A stretch of 64,000 nt of DNA from the NCBI GenBank assembly GCA_036345935.2, contig JADWOT020001584.1:496001-560000 (forward strand), written 5' to 3'. Under the pieces are notes generated by a model. It searched no databases, had not been told where the DNA came from, and worked only from the letters and a program-made list of their open reading frames with translations. This DNA is from Taenia hydatigena (Eukaryota > Platyhelminthes > Cestoda > Cyclophyllidea > Taeniidae). Each line of letters opens with the position of its first letter. Position 1 is the stretch's first letter. This document shows positions 24,969 through 38,200 of this stretch, in pieces. The translations under genes were made by a program, and so were the position numbers.

Positions 24969-27123
24969 TTATTGCCAAATTCGACAGGTATTGTCCTTTG
25001 ATCCCGTAATTATCGTATCCCCGTCGTAGTTGAATGCGCAGCTGAATACCTCATCGCTGTGACCCACCAACACATCTCGCAGTTCACCCGTCAGTGTATC
25101 CCACAAACGCACAGACTTGTCCGTACTCGCAGTCATCAGCGTGGAGCCACGCGGGCTAAAACAAACCTACGTGGCGCCAGGTTAAATACCTTAGCTCTCA
25201 TTAAACACAGCTGATCTCACCTTGCTCACTTCACCCGCATGACCTTTGAGCCTCTTGGACTCACGAGTATTGTCAGGCTGGTCGGTGCTCCAGAGGATGG
25301 CAGTAGCGTCAGCACTAGCGCTGGCCAGTTTGCGACCAGAGAGGTCGAAGGCAACGTCCAGGACTTCGTCTTCGTGACCACGAAGTATGGCCAGTTCGGA
25401 TCCCTTGCGAGTGTCCCAGACCTAGCAAGGTTGAAGAGCGAGTGCATGACTACAGCAGTTAACTGAAGCAAGTAAGTTTCGATCACATTTCCTTCATGTT
25501 ACTTGTTTTCAAGGGTCCACTTGTAAAGGGTGAGTGAGTCTGTTAGAGAACCCCCAACTCTGTCGGACGCACCGTTAATTGATGATGGCGGGCTTAAAGT
25601 ATGCACGATAAGTAGGTTTATCTCCGTCGCCTTTTCTGTTACCTTCGAAGATGTAACCTCCGTGCTCACAAATCACTCACTCGGAGAGTTTTGTCCATTG
25701 ACGCGGTCGCGACATTGCGTCCATCGAAAGAGCAGGCAGCTGCGGCCACTTCTGCCGAATGTCCTGTGAGATGACGGACGCGACGGCCGATGCGGTGATC
25801 CCACAGAGCTGCGGAATGATCAAAACTGCCGGTCAGGAGGAGGCGGTCATCTTGACCGACAAAGTGCAATGCGATCACTTCTGCCATGTGCCCATGTAAG
25901 CTGACCGTCTCGACGCCTGTCTCGAGGTCCCACACCTTGGCCGTGGTGTCCATACTGCCTGCAGGATGGAGGCACTACTCAGTAGAACCAATAAGTAAGA
26001 ATAAGTGATGGCCAGATAAAATAATTCCGAGATAACAAACCGTCCGTCCAAAAAGACATACCTGTAGCTAGAAGCCTGCTGTCACAGGAGAAGTGGAGGC
26101 ATACAACTTCAGCTGAATGGCCTTGAAGAGTATGCAAGCATCCCCCCGATTCGGAGTTCCACAATTTCACGGTTTTGTCAAAAGATCCCGTGGCTATTCG
26201 ATCTGAAACAAAAAGTCTGGGTAAATGAATCCCTTGAAGTTATATTTAAAAAATAGTAGTATACATTCGAGCGTGTAGGTGTTGGTTTGGTATTGAGGCA
26301 ATCCGGTAAAAGAGACGAGCTTAATTGGCATTCAGTACAGTTGGGGACAAAAGTTGATTGTACCGAGAAAAGGTATACCTGAAACCGGCAAATTGAAAGC
26401 AACGGTGTAAACGACATTGATGTGCCCGTCCAATGTTCGAACTTCTTCACCAGTGGCTGCGTCCCAAATTTTACAAGTTCTGTCATAAGAACCTGTTATG
26501 AAGCTAAATAAAACATAGAAGAATAAATATATCATCAGGCTAAAACTATGATTAAGATACAATGCGCATTAGAATCGGAAATTAGAATAGGCTTTCAACG
26601 AAAACTAGATGCAACCGGGGTTTAGAGCAGCGTCTCACACTAAAATTGCCGGATTCAGCTGCGATCACAACATTTGGTGACACTAAACAGGAAGTAAACT
26701 TACTGACTACCAGTTTTATTAAATGACAAATTCGTTAGTGGAAGATCATGCGCCTTAATCATCTACAAATCTTGGTGATTATGCGAATATACGGTACACA
26801 ATTACTTTAACTTGGGTAAATTGCTTTTTGTCCGGGAGGGATACTTTATATTTCAACTTTTCTATTATCTCCCTGAGTTGAACTATGCGTTTTTTCGCAA
26901 TAAGAGGCTCGTTTTTCACAACCTTCCTTGCTAGAGTTTCTGAATCAGTCCTAAAATACACCGAGTATATTTAAGAATACTGATAATCTAGTTGTGGTAG
27001 TTCGATTGGTCTTGTTCTAACATTATCTCCCTGTCTATATTCAAGAATAATGCCTAATACAGTCGTAAACGGTTTTAAGCTACCAGGTGGATAGTATCGC
27101 AAGAGAAAACGCTGAATACGCAT
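24969..27123 (-). CDS. DAW1: dynein assembly factor with WD repeats 1 (WDR69/ODA16 family), complete
   Basis: DAW1/ODA16 is an adaptor for intraflagellar transport and preassembly of outer dynein arms. Nine minus-strand exons keep phase: 27123-27084, 27053-26981, 26950-26806, 26762-26704, 26503-26379, 26202-26062, 25958-25681, 25421-25221 and 25166-24969. They total 1260 nt, that is 419 residues, close to the vertebrate length of 415. The N-terminus shows the family motif [13 protein letters not shown], then a helical region ([21 protein letters not shown]). Eight WD40 blades follow, for example [62 protein letters not shown] and the diagnostic end [25 protein letters not shown]. Introns are 30, 30, 43, 200, 176, 103, 259 and 54 nt. 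The first two are in multiples of three and lack stops, so read-through would add residues without truncation. In a tapeworm it would act in flame cells, sensory cilia and sperm. Confidence 0.95.
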
Positions 27124-29465
27124 GATCGATGCGCGATTGCCAACCCGCCGTCACGAAAGCAACGAAAGTTTACAAGCCGCGCTTAATTGTAAGGTCACAA
27201 AATCATTTGTCCTTTTAAATAATGGTGCTAAAATAAATTAATTCTAAATAGGTAATTACGCATACTACACATAGCACGGAGCATTTTGCTTTTTGTGAAC
27301 TTATCTGTTTATTCTCTCGACGGCCTAAAGTCCAAATCATCTTGCTCATTGCGCCTAGTAAACTGCCGCGTGTAAATTTTCGATCCCTTTTTTAGTCATA
27401 GTAAATTCACGTGACGGTCTTTCCTGACATTTATGTCCATTTTACAATCATTCAAGTGATCTTCCAGGTGCCATCATACCTATTTTTAATGCATAGAATT
27501 GATTTTCTTCTTATGCATTTTAAAGCATCAAACGATGATCTCAAAACTGTAAATTTACCATCTCTTGGACAAAACATACAACTCGTGTTTATTAAAAGCT
27601 TATTTTCTTAAATATGAGACGCAAGCATATAGTACTTTGTAAAAACAGGTAGGAAACAGCATAAGCTATTTACCATGATGTGAGGATAGTAAAATCCGTT
27701 TTCTCGCCTAAGAACCTAAGCTTTGTTTGAAGCTATTACCAAGTTCATCCCTTTGTCCTTTTCGGAATTGGACAAATCACGTAACCCTGTGGATATTTAT
27801 GCATTTTAAAATGGCAAGGTAAGGAGCAAATAGTCAGCTCCAAATAGCTTCTATCCTCTCACCGAAGAATAGGCACATCTTTATCTCATTCGTTCCTTTG
27901 AAAAAGGCTACCTGCTGAGGGAGAAAGGGATGCTCAGCCATTTAAAATAAAGTCGCGATTTATAGCTTTGACCTCATGCTCTCTTAGGTGAGTTAAACTT
28001 CACTGCCTTTTTTAAAGGTAAGCAGTTCATTGCACCGTCAGATGAATAGCGCGATTGTTTGTTGGCTAAATTTTCTTCCTTCCTTTGAACGGGAAAGCCT
28101 CGCCATCACGTAACGGCATTGTGTGGGGAATCCTTGTGAATGGGGTCAGCCACATTGTCTTCAGTAAAATTCCACAATTTTAGTAGATACTACTGTAAAG
28201 AGAAATTCGCCTTCAACACAGTCTTCAATTTATAAAGCAACTTTTCGAGCCTTTTCTAAGGGTGAAGGAAGACACAACGCCTACCTATGGACAGGCCAAG
28301 TGACCGGAGGCCATGCTGCATAGCCAAATTACAATACCGCAGCCTATAATTACTTACAAATCAAAAATGAGGGTTAAGTAATGAAAATACTGCACAGTCT
28401 CTCTCCCTCCCCATTTAACCATCGCTCACGGCGTTTGCCTTGATCAACCTCCCACGTCGGCCGCCACGACGTAGTCGGTGGTGGAAGGGATTTCAACCAC
28501 ACCACTCTTCAAGTCGCCATGCAACCGACAAGATAGGTGGGCGATGGAATTTAAAGTGGTTTCATGGAAATCGATGTTAATGTCCTCTTACCTTCATTAG
28601 GTAGATCCATTGTGTTGCCTCCCTTTCCGCTTCAGGGTTTATTGCATTCCTTAAAGCGCTTTGTGACGATTGAGCGAGGCGGAATAATGAATGTTAAAAG
28701 CAATGCACTTCCTGTTTAAATAACACATTTAGTCATTTTAGGACTTCCAAGTCTTATCTAATTCGACCACCTTCAGGGGGTAATGCCTTCTCGCCTATAG
28801 AGACCTGATCCAGCGGCATTAAGACTGATAAACAGAAAGAGGATTACCTGAACCCGACATCGAATTCAAACTAAAGTCGGCGTTTTTGCCTTTGCAAGTA
28901 CAGGCGATGCTCCAACCGTCATAGCAGCAGTAGGTCCATTCCGTGACGTGACTAATTAGGCCGCCTGGCAATTGTGGGATTGAGCTTGTGCTTGAGCCTC
29001 AAAAAGATCACCTCTGTTGCTGTACAAATGTCAAATTTATCATTGGCGATGTCGGTCCTCCCAGCGCTTCCATCCCGCGCCTTAACAACTCGCCATTTTG
29101 TCCTTAAACTAAAAATTGTCCACTGAAAGTAAGCTTAGCCCCTTAACCCATTCAAAAGGATCTGCTGAGTCACTTGTAATGTGAAATAGCACTTCAAAAG
29201 TCCTGAATACCTCGGTAAACACGTCTTTGCCAATCTGTCATCCTATCCGTTCAACACATGGCGCAAAAGTTGTATATTTAAGAAACAAAGGGAGCCACAA
29301 CTATATAGTAGTTATTAAACACTAAAACTATGTTTGTAAAGACTGCATAATTAACAGCGGACCAATAGGATGCGGCCTTGTGCCTCCCTCCCCCCTTCCC
29401 TTCCCCCCTTCACCTCCTCTCCCCTCGCCAAAAGAAGCGGCAACTCGATTGGTCAGCTGAGAAAG
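27124..29465. other. non-coding stretch upstream of DAW1
   Basis: AT-rich 2.3 kb with no supported gene. The part next to 27123 must contain the DAW1 promoter. The last part (29360-29465) contains promoter elements of the small secreted-peptide gene. Confidence 0.45.
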
Positions 29466-29472
29466 TATAAAT
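29362..29472 (+). promoter_or_regulatory. CCAAT/TATA promoter of the 29.5-kb secreted-peptide gene
   Basis: A CCAAT box lies at 29362-29366, an inverted one (ATTGG) at 29448-29452 and a TATA box (TATAAAT) at 29466-29472. The ATG is 60 bp downstream of the TATA box, which leaves a 5' UTR of only about 30 nt. This is an unusually complete classical promoter for this window. Confidence 0.6.
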
Positions 29473-29525
29473 TTAAGCTTATTCTGCTTCTTTAGAAGCC
29501 GCTTTTTTTCCTCGTTACCACCACT

Positions 29526-29771
29526 ATGAACTGTATCCTCGCAATCATCACCTTTTGCGTGCTCTTCGTGCCCTCAATTGCTGCACCAGCTCTGGAAGTG
29601 GTAGGTTCGCCTCTCAAAATGCTTGCATACATTTTCCACAGTTATCTTCCACCTCGAAAAGTAGAAAAGTTCAAATTACTTTGCAGAATTCGTAACCGAT
29701 TCTACAGGAAGATGTTATTAAGCATTGCGAAGCGTGGGAACCCACGCTTTCGTGCTGAAATTTTACGATGA
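29526..29771 (+). CDS. small secreted basic peptide precursor, 81 residues, intronless
   Basis: The gene is not recognised. The product begins with a clear signal peptide (MNCILAIITFCVLFVPSIAA, predicted cut after the last Ala). A mature chain of about 60 residues follows that is strongly basic, with one cysteine (KLLCRIRNRFYRK) and a dibasic Lys-Arg in SIAKRGNPRFRAEILR that could be cut by a prohormone convertase. The gene is compact: a TATA box 60 bp before the ATG, no needed intron, TGA at 29769-29771 and an AATAAA signal starting 3 bp later. A donor-like GTAGGT after codon 25 exists, but no acceptor in the right phase gives a longer frame. A secreted signalling or effector peptide is possible. 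It is not amidated-RF in form, because no Gly follows the RF. Confidence 0.6.
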   Translation: MNCILAIITFCVLFVPSIAAPALEVVGSPLKMLAYIFHSYLPPRKVEKFKLLCRIRNRFYRKMLLSIAKRGNPRFRAEILR

Positions 29772-31682
29772 AAATAAATCATTCAGAAAGCTTTAATTGT
29801 TTTTGTTGCATATCTGTAAGGAAACCCTCTTTAACAAGTCCATCCAAATCAATGATAATTATGATTGTTTTACAATTTTTTTGCACTTTACTGACGGCAG
29901 TTAAAGAGGGAGCTGGAATAGTTGGAGTTATGAAATGCCACGTAAGCAGCAAGATACAACCACAATCAAGTCTCACCACCAGATAATAAGTTCGCCTGTG
30001 TCCTTTTAGGTCGAGTTATGCTTAATTAGGCTTGACTCACTTGGTTGAGGTCTGCGGGTTATGCGGAGGCCTAAGGGCGTTTGAATCAGCTCCCTCAAGT
30101 TTTGTGTTGCCTTAGTTTTAGTAGCTCATTCAACTCCGCCATCACACTGTGGTTAAAAAAGCAATTCTAGCCGCTCCAAAAAGCACCAAAAGGACTTTGG
30201 CGTACACCACTACCACTATAACCTCTTTTTTTGAATGCCGTCAGCGTAGCAACCGGCACTTTTCAGACACACCATTGAATTGTTCACAAAATACTGCCTA
30301 CTTATTTAAGGTTAAGTAACAAGTACAATATTGCTAGCATTTGTTTTTAGAGAAATAAATACATGTTTCGCCGGTTGTTCTGCCAATTCCTTTGTGAAGA
30401 CCACTTTCCGACCGATTATTGTGAGAAGTTCTGCAATCAAGCCGTCTCTCCTGAGGACTACATGACAGAGGCGAAGAAACGCGAAATTGATCCCATTATC
30501 TACTCGGCAAAATTCTCTAACTTTTAAGTCCCCTCTTTGTGAATGTATTACACTGTCATAACTGAAAATAGTAAAAATATGTGAAGGCCTTATAAATTCA
30601 CTTTTTGAACAAGTGTAGGTCAATGGGATAGCGCTCGGTACTACCTTAGTTCAAGTACGATGACACGGAAGCCGACTACTCAGCCTTGAATGCATAATCA
30701 CGATCTGGCAGGTGAAATGATGTGGCTAAAGTAGGCGAGATAAAGAACCCAGATGAAGTTAATCTGAAAAGTTGTCGAATGCTAGCATTGGCATAAGTTG
30801 AATGGATTGTAGAGATTTCGTCAGGAAGTGGACACTTCCATTGGAGGCACGTATCGCCCAGTCACCATTGTTTTACACAACCGCAGACACTAACAATCAG
30901 TTTTTGTTTGCCAGAATTTATTCGAAGTCAATCACTACTAGCTGGATAGGACCTGCATAGGGCTCTTATGAGCCATCTGTAGAGGAGAAGCTTGGAAATT
31001 TGTTGATTGTACACCATCTTTTGCTTCCTCTACGAGGCCACCACTTTTCCATCCGGCGTGTTCTATGCCTTAACCACGCAACTCCAGCCTTCACCATCAC
31101 TTAATGTTTACGAGTTGAGGGCATAGAGAGGACAAAATCATGCCTGCGATTTTTTAGTAGTCTACCTTAAGTATTGTTGTTTACTATGAGACGCGAACAC
31201 TTTCGCTGTTAATGTGGCAACTATCAGAGGCCTTCAGTCATGCCAGCGTGGGTTTGTATGACCCTCCGACCCGACCTGCATAAATAACAGACCTCTTCTA
31301 CAATATCGGTAGAGTTTATCATGCCTTCAAAAGTAATTTTGACATGCCACGGTACTGCTCTGCCTCATTGTGAACCAGCTCCGCGACCGCAGACGGGTGT
31401 TCAAAGGATCCCGTACCGATAGTCAGAGCGAAGCTAAGCTAAGCACCCGATCAGAAAGAGTGGTATGGTATATAGACATTTATTTGCTAGCTTTTTTTGC
31501 TAAAAAATATGACTAACTCACATTATTCAAAGGACAGTTGATACGTTAACCAGAAGGGCAACAGAGAACAGTTTACCACTACAAACAATAAGATAGGCTG
31601 CTCCCAGTTGTAATCAGCTCAACAAATCCAGTTGTAGCAGAAATTGCATCGAGTGGTTACCATAAACTGGTACAAAATCTGT

Positions 31683-31698
31683 GTCACACATGTGTGAC
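31683..31698. repeat. perfect 16-bp palindrome, copy 1
   Basis: The sequence GTCACACATGTGTGAC is its own reverse complement. An identical copy occurs at 35277-35292. The flanks are not obviously related. Confidence 0.8.
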
Positions 31699-33285
31699 GC
31701 CGATATTCAGCCTGCTAAATCAGTAGTATCTAGATGAAGACCCTCTGATGAGTAGTCGCCGAATCTAGAGGGTAGAAGAATGCCGAAAAACCACTGATTA
31801 TTTTGGGTTACTAACTAGTCATAATTCAGGAAGAGATGATTATCTCACCGCGTACTTACGATGTGAGCCTGTGTCACTGCCAAGGCATGAGATAGTTCCT
31901 TATATCAAAGACGATAAAGTAAACCCTTGATTGGATGAGTCTCTGTTGATCTGTTGACAATGTTAAATTCATCTGCACCGCCTTCTATCGGCCATTGCAG
32001 TGACAAGTGAGGTCAGCCCACACCGACTGCCAAGGTCGACTTCTTGCCTTGAAGGACCGAAACGTTTGACTAGTAATGTTGGCAAGACACAAAGCGCTCT
32101 GCAATCAGTGTGTGAGCATCGTAAATCTATTTATTGGAGGCGTCGTGGAGTTCTGAGTTGTCACTAAAAGGTTTAACAGGAGATGGTGCTGGTCACGGTG
32201 GTGGTACCAAAAACTGCGGATACCGAAGAGCCCAAGCAAACACTGGGCAGCGAACAGCAGTTTATGACCTTTCGTCTTCGTCTAATTCCTTCCGTAAGCC
32301 GTGGAAGGACCTTTGTGGATGTAGGCATGACACTAAAGGCGACTGAGGAACCCTCCAGAGCCACGCAGACCCACTGCCCCTGCACAAGAGCATTAGACGA
32401 ATGAATGTCGGGGTTTCACAGCCACCCAAAAGGCTCCATTCGGTGGCGCTAGTCTTTTGACAGCCCGCATTAGTGAACGATTAAATCACTACAGCAAGTG
32501 CCTCCTTCGCTTTTCTTTGGAGCCGGCTGTGGGAGTTTTATTGTCATTTGGAGGACTTTAAAAAGACTTAATGCGTCATTCCACCGGTAAGGAGGCTCTC
32601 CTCTGTGCGTCTCAAGGAGAGGCCGCATTCCCCCTCAAATGGCCGCTTGTAGAGCCACCACAGGTCTTCTCCTCGTGTCCTCCGCTCTGCCGATTGGAGG
32701 GGATGACGTGGACAGAATGCACTACAGTGATAAATCACTCAAAAGTAAGTGAATGGTGTCATGTCCGTGTCACCCGCCTACTTCCGCCTTCTCTACTTAA
32801 AAGTAGAATCTGCAGCGGTCACATGTCACCACCGCCAACTCAAGGCGCTGGAGCTTAGTGGGTGAGCGATGAACCAACCTGTTCACATCTGCATCCGCCG
32901 AGGCGGCTAAGACATGTTGGAACCCGAACAACTGGCTGCGTGCATTAAGCCTGCACCAACAGGCAAGCAAACAAACAATGTTAATGTCGTGCGCTCCTTT
33001 CAAACTGCCATATTTGGTCGCTTTGTTTGGCCTTCTCTGCTGACTCGTGATTGGCTGGTGATGAGTGGAAGGTGACCTTTGTTTCCCATCTCATTGATCA
33101 TCTCTAACCGAGTAGGAGCAACGACATTGCATCTCACTTCAGAATGGAGAGGAGGTGAAGGCAGATGGGGCTGGAGAATTGCTGCCACAGCCTCACTCTT
33201 CATATTCTCTCAGCATTTCGTCACCTGGTCTTGGCATCAGGGCTAGACGATCATGTGATTGCTTGGGCGTTTATGCAAAAGACAC

Positions 33286-33312
33286 GTGTGTGTGTGTGTG
33301 TGTGTGTGTGTT
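33286..33312. repeat. (GT)n microsatellite
   Basis: About thirteen perfect GT units in non-coding sequence. Confidence 0.9.
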
Positions 33313-34128
33313 TGCGTTTTCTCTTGACTAAGTGTGAGCGGCTCGCATTGAGATTTGGCGCATTGAAAGTCTTTTCCATCATCATCAAGGCATTCAAAGA
33401 GAGGGACGAGATGATTTTAAAGTCCAAAAGTGCGTCGTTTATTTGTTGGAGAGGAAAGCCACCTCTCATTTATCACCAGCCAATCACAATCCACCAGACT
33501 GGTCATCAGATAGTGTGACAAAAAATGACCAAATATGGCTTCTTGACAGTCCTCTCCGCCTCCTAGTGTGTTGGTTCATGTTTGCTGCATGCAACCAGTT
33601 GTTCAGTGGTTCAGTACTCACGTTGGTTACCAACACAGTCGCCTTTGTTAAACCGCCAGTCTCAGGCTGGTTGAGCCGGTGCTAGCGACACGTGACTGTG
33701 GGACTCTATTTCAGCTGACACGGCTGACCGGATGCCATTGATACCCATGGCGGTGATCATCAGGTGCCCAACGATCCTTTCCACGGCATTTCAATGTCCT
33801 TCTCGATTCAAGGAGGCGAGAAGGGAGCATCAAAGTGAATGATCACTTAGTGGTCATCTCCGATTATGAAGTCTGTTAAAGAATCGTGCCAGGGCAGAGG
33901 CAGAGTGGAGTTGTAGCTCCTCCCTCCCTTGTGAAGACTAAACAGCCAATTATTTTTCTCTTGGCAAAATTTTAACCCCAAATGTGGCAAACTCTTTACT
34001 GGCAATGGTATGTTTACTTTCCTCTCGAAAGCCGAATTTACCAAACACGCGGAGGTGTCTTGATGCAAACCTCGCACCGAGAGAACGCACTAACTGTTTA
34101 TAAATAGCTCTTCTGACGATATAGACAG

Positions 34129-34168
34129 GCGGACGGTAGTTTGGAGGGCAAATCATGCACCGTCCGCC
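34129..34168. repeat. GC-rich inverted repeat (10-bp stem, 20-nt loop)
   Basis: GGCGGACGGT at 34129-34138 is the exact reverse complement of ACCGTCCGCC at 34159-34168. The surrounding DNA is less GC-rich. No gene is attached. Confidence 0.75.
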
Positions 34169-35276
34169 CCCCAATATATTCTCTCACAGCATTTTTTAAA
34201 GAGGGCCTGGACGGAGTGGCTAAAAATGCCTTGGAAGAGAGAGGGACGTCGACTAAGCAACGTGGTCGAATCGAAGCAACCGAAGGAAATAAAGGAGATC
34301 ATCGCCTTCATTGCAGGCGGTCCACCACAGATCGGAGATGATGGAATTCTAGGAGAGATTGGTCACCACGTCGTGGTTTGAGCACTGAAATGGTTTGAGT
34401 CTCCCACATGTTGAGCACAAGAAAGAAACTTCAATCCCTTGGTTGACCTCTGACCTCGAATACCTGCAATCGTGAGGTGTAGTACGGAATTGTGGTTACG
34501 TTTGTACACAGAACAGTCAGTTCTTTACGTGTGGAGTTTGGTGGTGATGCTGGTGGCTGACGCGGGTCACATGAGTCAGTACACGCCGTGGCGTTAGGAA
34601 GGGAGGGATGGACGACGGGTAGTGCGTGTCCTCTGTTTACATAAATACAGTCAGGCAGGCAGGCGGACGGGCAGGCACGGATTGAGACACACCCTACACG
34701 AAAGCACTGACACTGACAATGACAATGGCACAATCACAAACACGCACATGATACCCCGGTGCCTTATTCTCACCCCCCATACTGGCTGGTGGTGCGGTTG
34801 TTTGACAGGTTTACTTTCTATCTCACGGAAAGCAGAATAAGTGATTACCTCTGGATATTTTTAAGGTCTTGTCACGGCCCACAGCCACAGGAGAGAGGCT
34901 TAAGAGTGCAAAATTTGGACATGTCATTGGAACTAGTTTTGGGCGAGGAGAGAGGCGTCTCCTTCAGGATCCACGTCAATATGCAATCATCATTGTGGCT
35001 GTCGCGGTGAAATTAGGCCTCTCACAGCAAAAAACTTCTCGTGGAACTCTACTCTACTAGCCGCGACCTCTAAATGACCTCAATTTCTTAGTAAATAACA
35101 AGCTGTACAGGAGTTAGACACGGGAAGTCAATAGTAGAAGGGACTCTGGCTCTGTCGCAGCCATTATCAAGGCTCTGCTATTTGATTAACCTCTCAACTA
35201 TCAATCAGCCTTGCCAGTGGCCTAGTTTTGTTACCATGTCGCACATTCGTGATGCAGGAATTAGGATAACCAGCTC

Positions 35277-35292
35277 GTCACACATGTGTGAC
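35277..35292. repeat. perfect 16-bp palindrome, copy 2
   Basis: Second identical copy of GTCACACATGTGTGAC, 3.6 kb from the first. Confidence 0.8.
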
Positions 35293-38200
35293 ACCGGAAG
35301 TGAACATGGCAAATAAATGCATTTTCAATTATTAGAGAAGGAGATTTATGCATGATACAGGCAAGAAGAAAAAACAATGCTGACTTGCACAATAAAGCGC
35401 AATTTAGACTGAAGAGGGTGTGTCCTCGCTAATGTCCTCTCCAGTACGTCTGTGACCCTAAACAAATAGGATCCGCGACACACCTCGTCACTCTAAGCCA
35501 CATCACATCACATGTGATACAACCATCACCGCGGCTACTGTCATCGCGTGAGAAGTTACTTTGAAAGTGAATTCGGTGTCATTAATCTCCGCCACTTGAC
35601 ATCAGGCCATCGGATGAAGAGTACATCCCCGTGCCGTCACTCCGAGTTGGGTGTAACATCAAGGCGGCTTGTTTTTAGTGTACAGATTAAAAGACAAAAC
35701 TTCGGCTTTGGGCTGTACAAAAGACCTTAGAGGCTTGAACAACCTCAGCTCTACTCCATCTGGAACGCAACGGAGGCCTCGGACATCGCGGGTCAGATGT
35801 TGGAGCCACTGCGACTGTTTTGGTGGAGCTAATTTCTCCATCAAGGCGTCTTTGTTTTCCCAGGATTTAAGACTTTTAATTTTTCATCTACCTTAACCCC
35901 TCGTTTGGCCTCCCAGTCCGCCGGATTCCGACCCATTAGTTAGCGGAGGCAGAGGCATCGACAAGGGCAGCACCGACGAATATTTTTTCTTACTCCTGCT
36001 GGAGGAAAAAAAGCGTGCTTGTCACCATTACATTAGGTGCTTCTGAAAGCCCTAGAAGCGCTGATGGGTTGTAAGCACGATCCCCAGAGCATATCGCCTA
36101 CGCAGAAACGCAAAACGCCCACGAGCGAACAACTGTCATGTCATTACACGATTAATCAGTTGAATAACATGGCTGCGAATAGAAATGAGAATGTGAAGCA
36201 AAAAGGAAAAGACTTCACTCGAAAATAAGATCTTGTTTTGATTAGTTTCTTAAAAGTGATTAAGTTAAGGCTGGATCCCTCAATGGGCCAAGGCATACGC
36301 TCTTGATGAGGTGGGGAGAAGCAAACGTTGGAACATGCCTCCTCCTCTGCTCCTCCTCCGCCCTCCCCCACCGACCCGTATTTCCGTGTTGGTGATTGGA
36401 GAAAGGAGGTGGTCCTCAACAGACCCTGGCTGCAAGAAGTGGAAGGGGTTGACCAGCAGATCTGACCTCAGTTGAAACTCTTCCACAGACGCTGAATTCG
36501 TCCGGAGGGTCACCAACCTCGCCCTTCATTAATTCCATCTGAGTTTACAAGGAGGCTGTCCTTTTCGACAGTGGAGGTTCAATGTCTCCCCCTGAAGTTT
36601 ATTTAATTGTTTGTGAGGAGAATTTTATTATACAAGCATCCTACGCATTGCGTAGGCGGTGGCCAAATATTCACAATGTCTAGGCGTCAGACTGAAAAGG
36701 AGAGAGCCATTTCTGTCTACCAGACAGGTAACCTCTTCGTTCTAGGCAACACTTAAAGAGCAAAACTTTCGACAAATCGGATGGAATATGCAATTAGCAC
36801 TTTGAGTGGATATCGGTAGCTTAAAAGTGTAATGCAGCATTTGCTGTACTCGAATCGGGCTTTAGAAGCGATTCCGACTGCAGACTCGAAGTCAAACCAT
36901 CAGCCCTACAGTCCAGTCCACAGGCAGTGAAGCGAGGAAACCTCGGCACACCCTTACTCCTGCCAGATTCTCTTCCTCCTTAGTGACACGAAAGCGGATG
37001 TCAGTACACGCGCTCATTCTACACAAACGGGTGATGGCTGATGCTGCCACCTGCAATCAGGAATAACACTCTGATGGACGGATGGACGAAGAGATGGATT
37101 AACACAGATGGATAGTAGATGAATGAGTACGGGCTGGAATGAGTGAATGGATAAGGAATGACCGGTGAGCCATCAAAGCGTGGGTACGGTCCACATGTCC
37201 AAAAAGTCATCCGTACCACCTATTTATGGGTAGATCGTACTCTCTGTTTACACGAGGTCATGCGTACCACGCCACATTTGCGTGGCTCTTAGCTCTTCCA
37301 GCATCTCTTTCACAGAAAAAAAACAATAGAAGGCTTCTTTTCCATTGCCATTTGCAGGTGCAGATGTGAATAACTTGTATGTGCAATTGATTATCGTCCG
37401 ATCCCCAAAATACGAGCCTTTGGATAAACTTTAACGGCCCACTTCGATACTTTGTTTACTTTATGAAGCAAATTTTATTTAGTAGTTGCTTTTTTTCCTT
37501 CAGCAAGGCGACTCCAAAGACAAAAATCCTATTGGCGCCATGGATGATTTGTAAATCTTGATACCACCACTCGCCTACTTCTTATTTTTGAAGTCGTGAA
37601 GCTACCTGAGTGGGTTGGTTTTGGCACAAAAATGTCCATTAAGACATATTCTGATGAGCCCAAATGTGCTTCCTATGCTTCACAGAGCCCTTGTGATATC
37701 TTTAGATCATTGTCATCTGGAGCTAAGATTCTTTACTCTAATCAAACACTTTTAAGTACTCTAAGACTACTTAATTCACTCTGCAAGATGGAGTTGTAGT
37801 TGTGAAGAGTACTTGAGATCTGACTGCACCTAGACCTTACGGATTGACACACAAAGGTCGGATGTTTGCTCCCCAAGGGGGGCTAAGTGATGGTCCATCT
37901 ATCGGACAAGGATATTAGTAAACACCAAGAACTAGTTCTGACCCAGGAACCTCCCATTTGGTGAGAGTGCCATGTTAAACTCTCAATCTGGCGTGTCATG
38001 CACGAGGTGATACAAACGTAATCAAGCTAAAATAGGGAGTGTGCGCAAGTGAGTGGACGTTGATCAAGGGGATAGGATTTATTTTTTACCGATTTGAGGG
38101 AGAAAATGATGGTAACTTGTTGCACTAAACAAATGCTCAAAGGACAGTGTTCGTCAGGGCGGGGTGTCTTTTACGCGGCCGTTTGTGCACATGACTGACA

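Noticed and set aside
29526..29771. Idea that the secreted peptide is an NPF/RF-amide
   Set aside because: The RF is followed by Arg, not by Gly plus dibasic, so there is no amidation signal, and the conserved NPF intron in the RF codon is absent.
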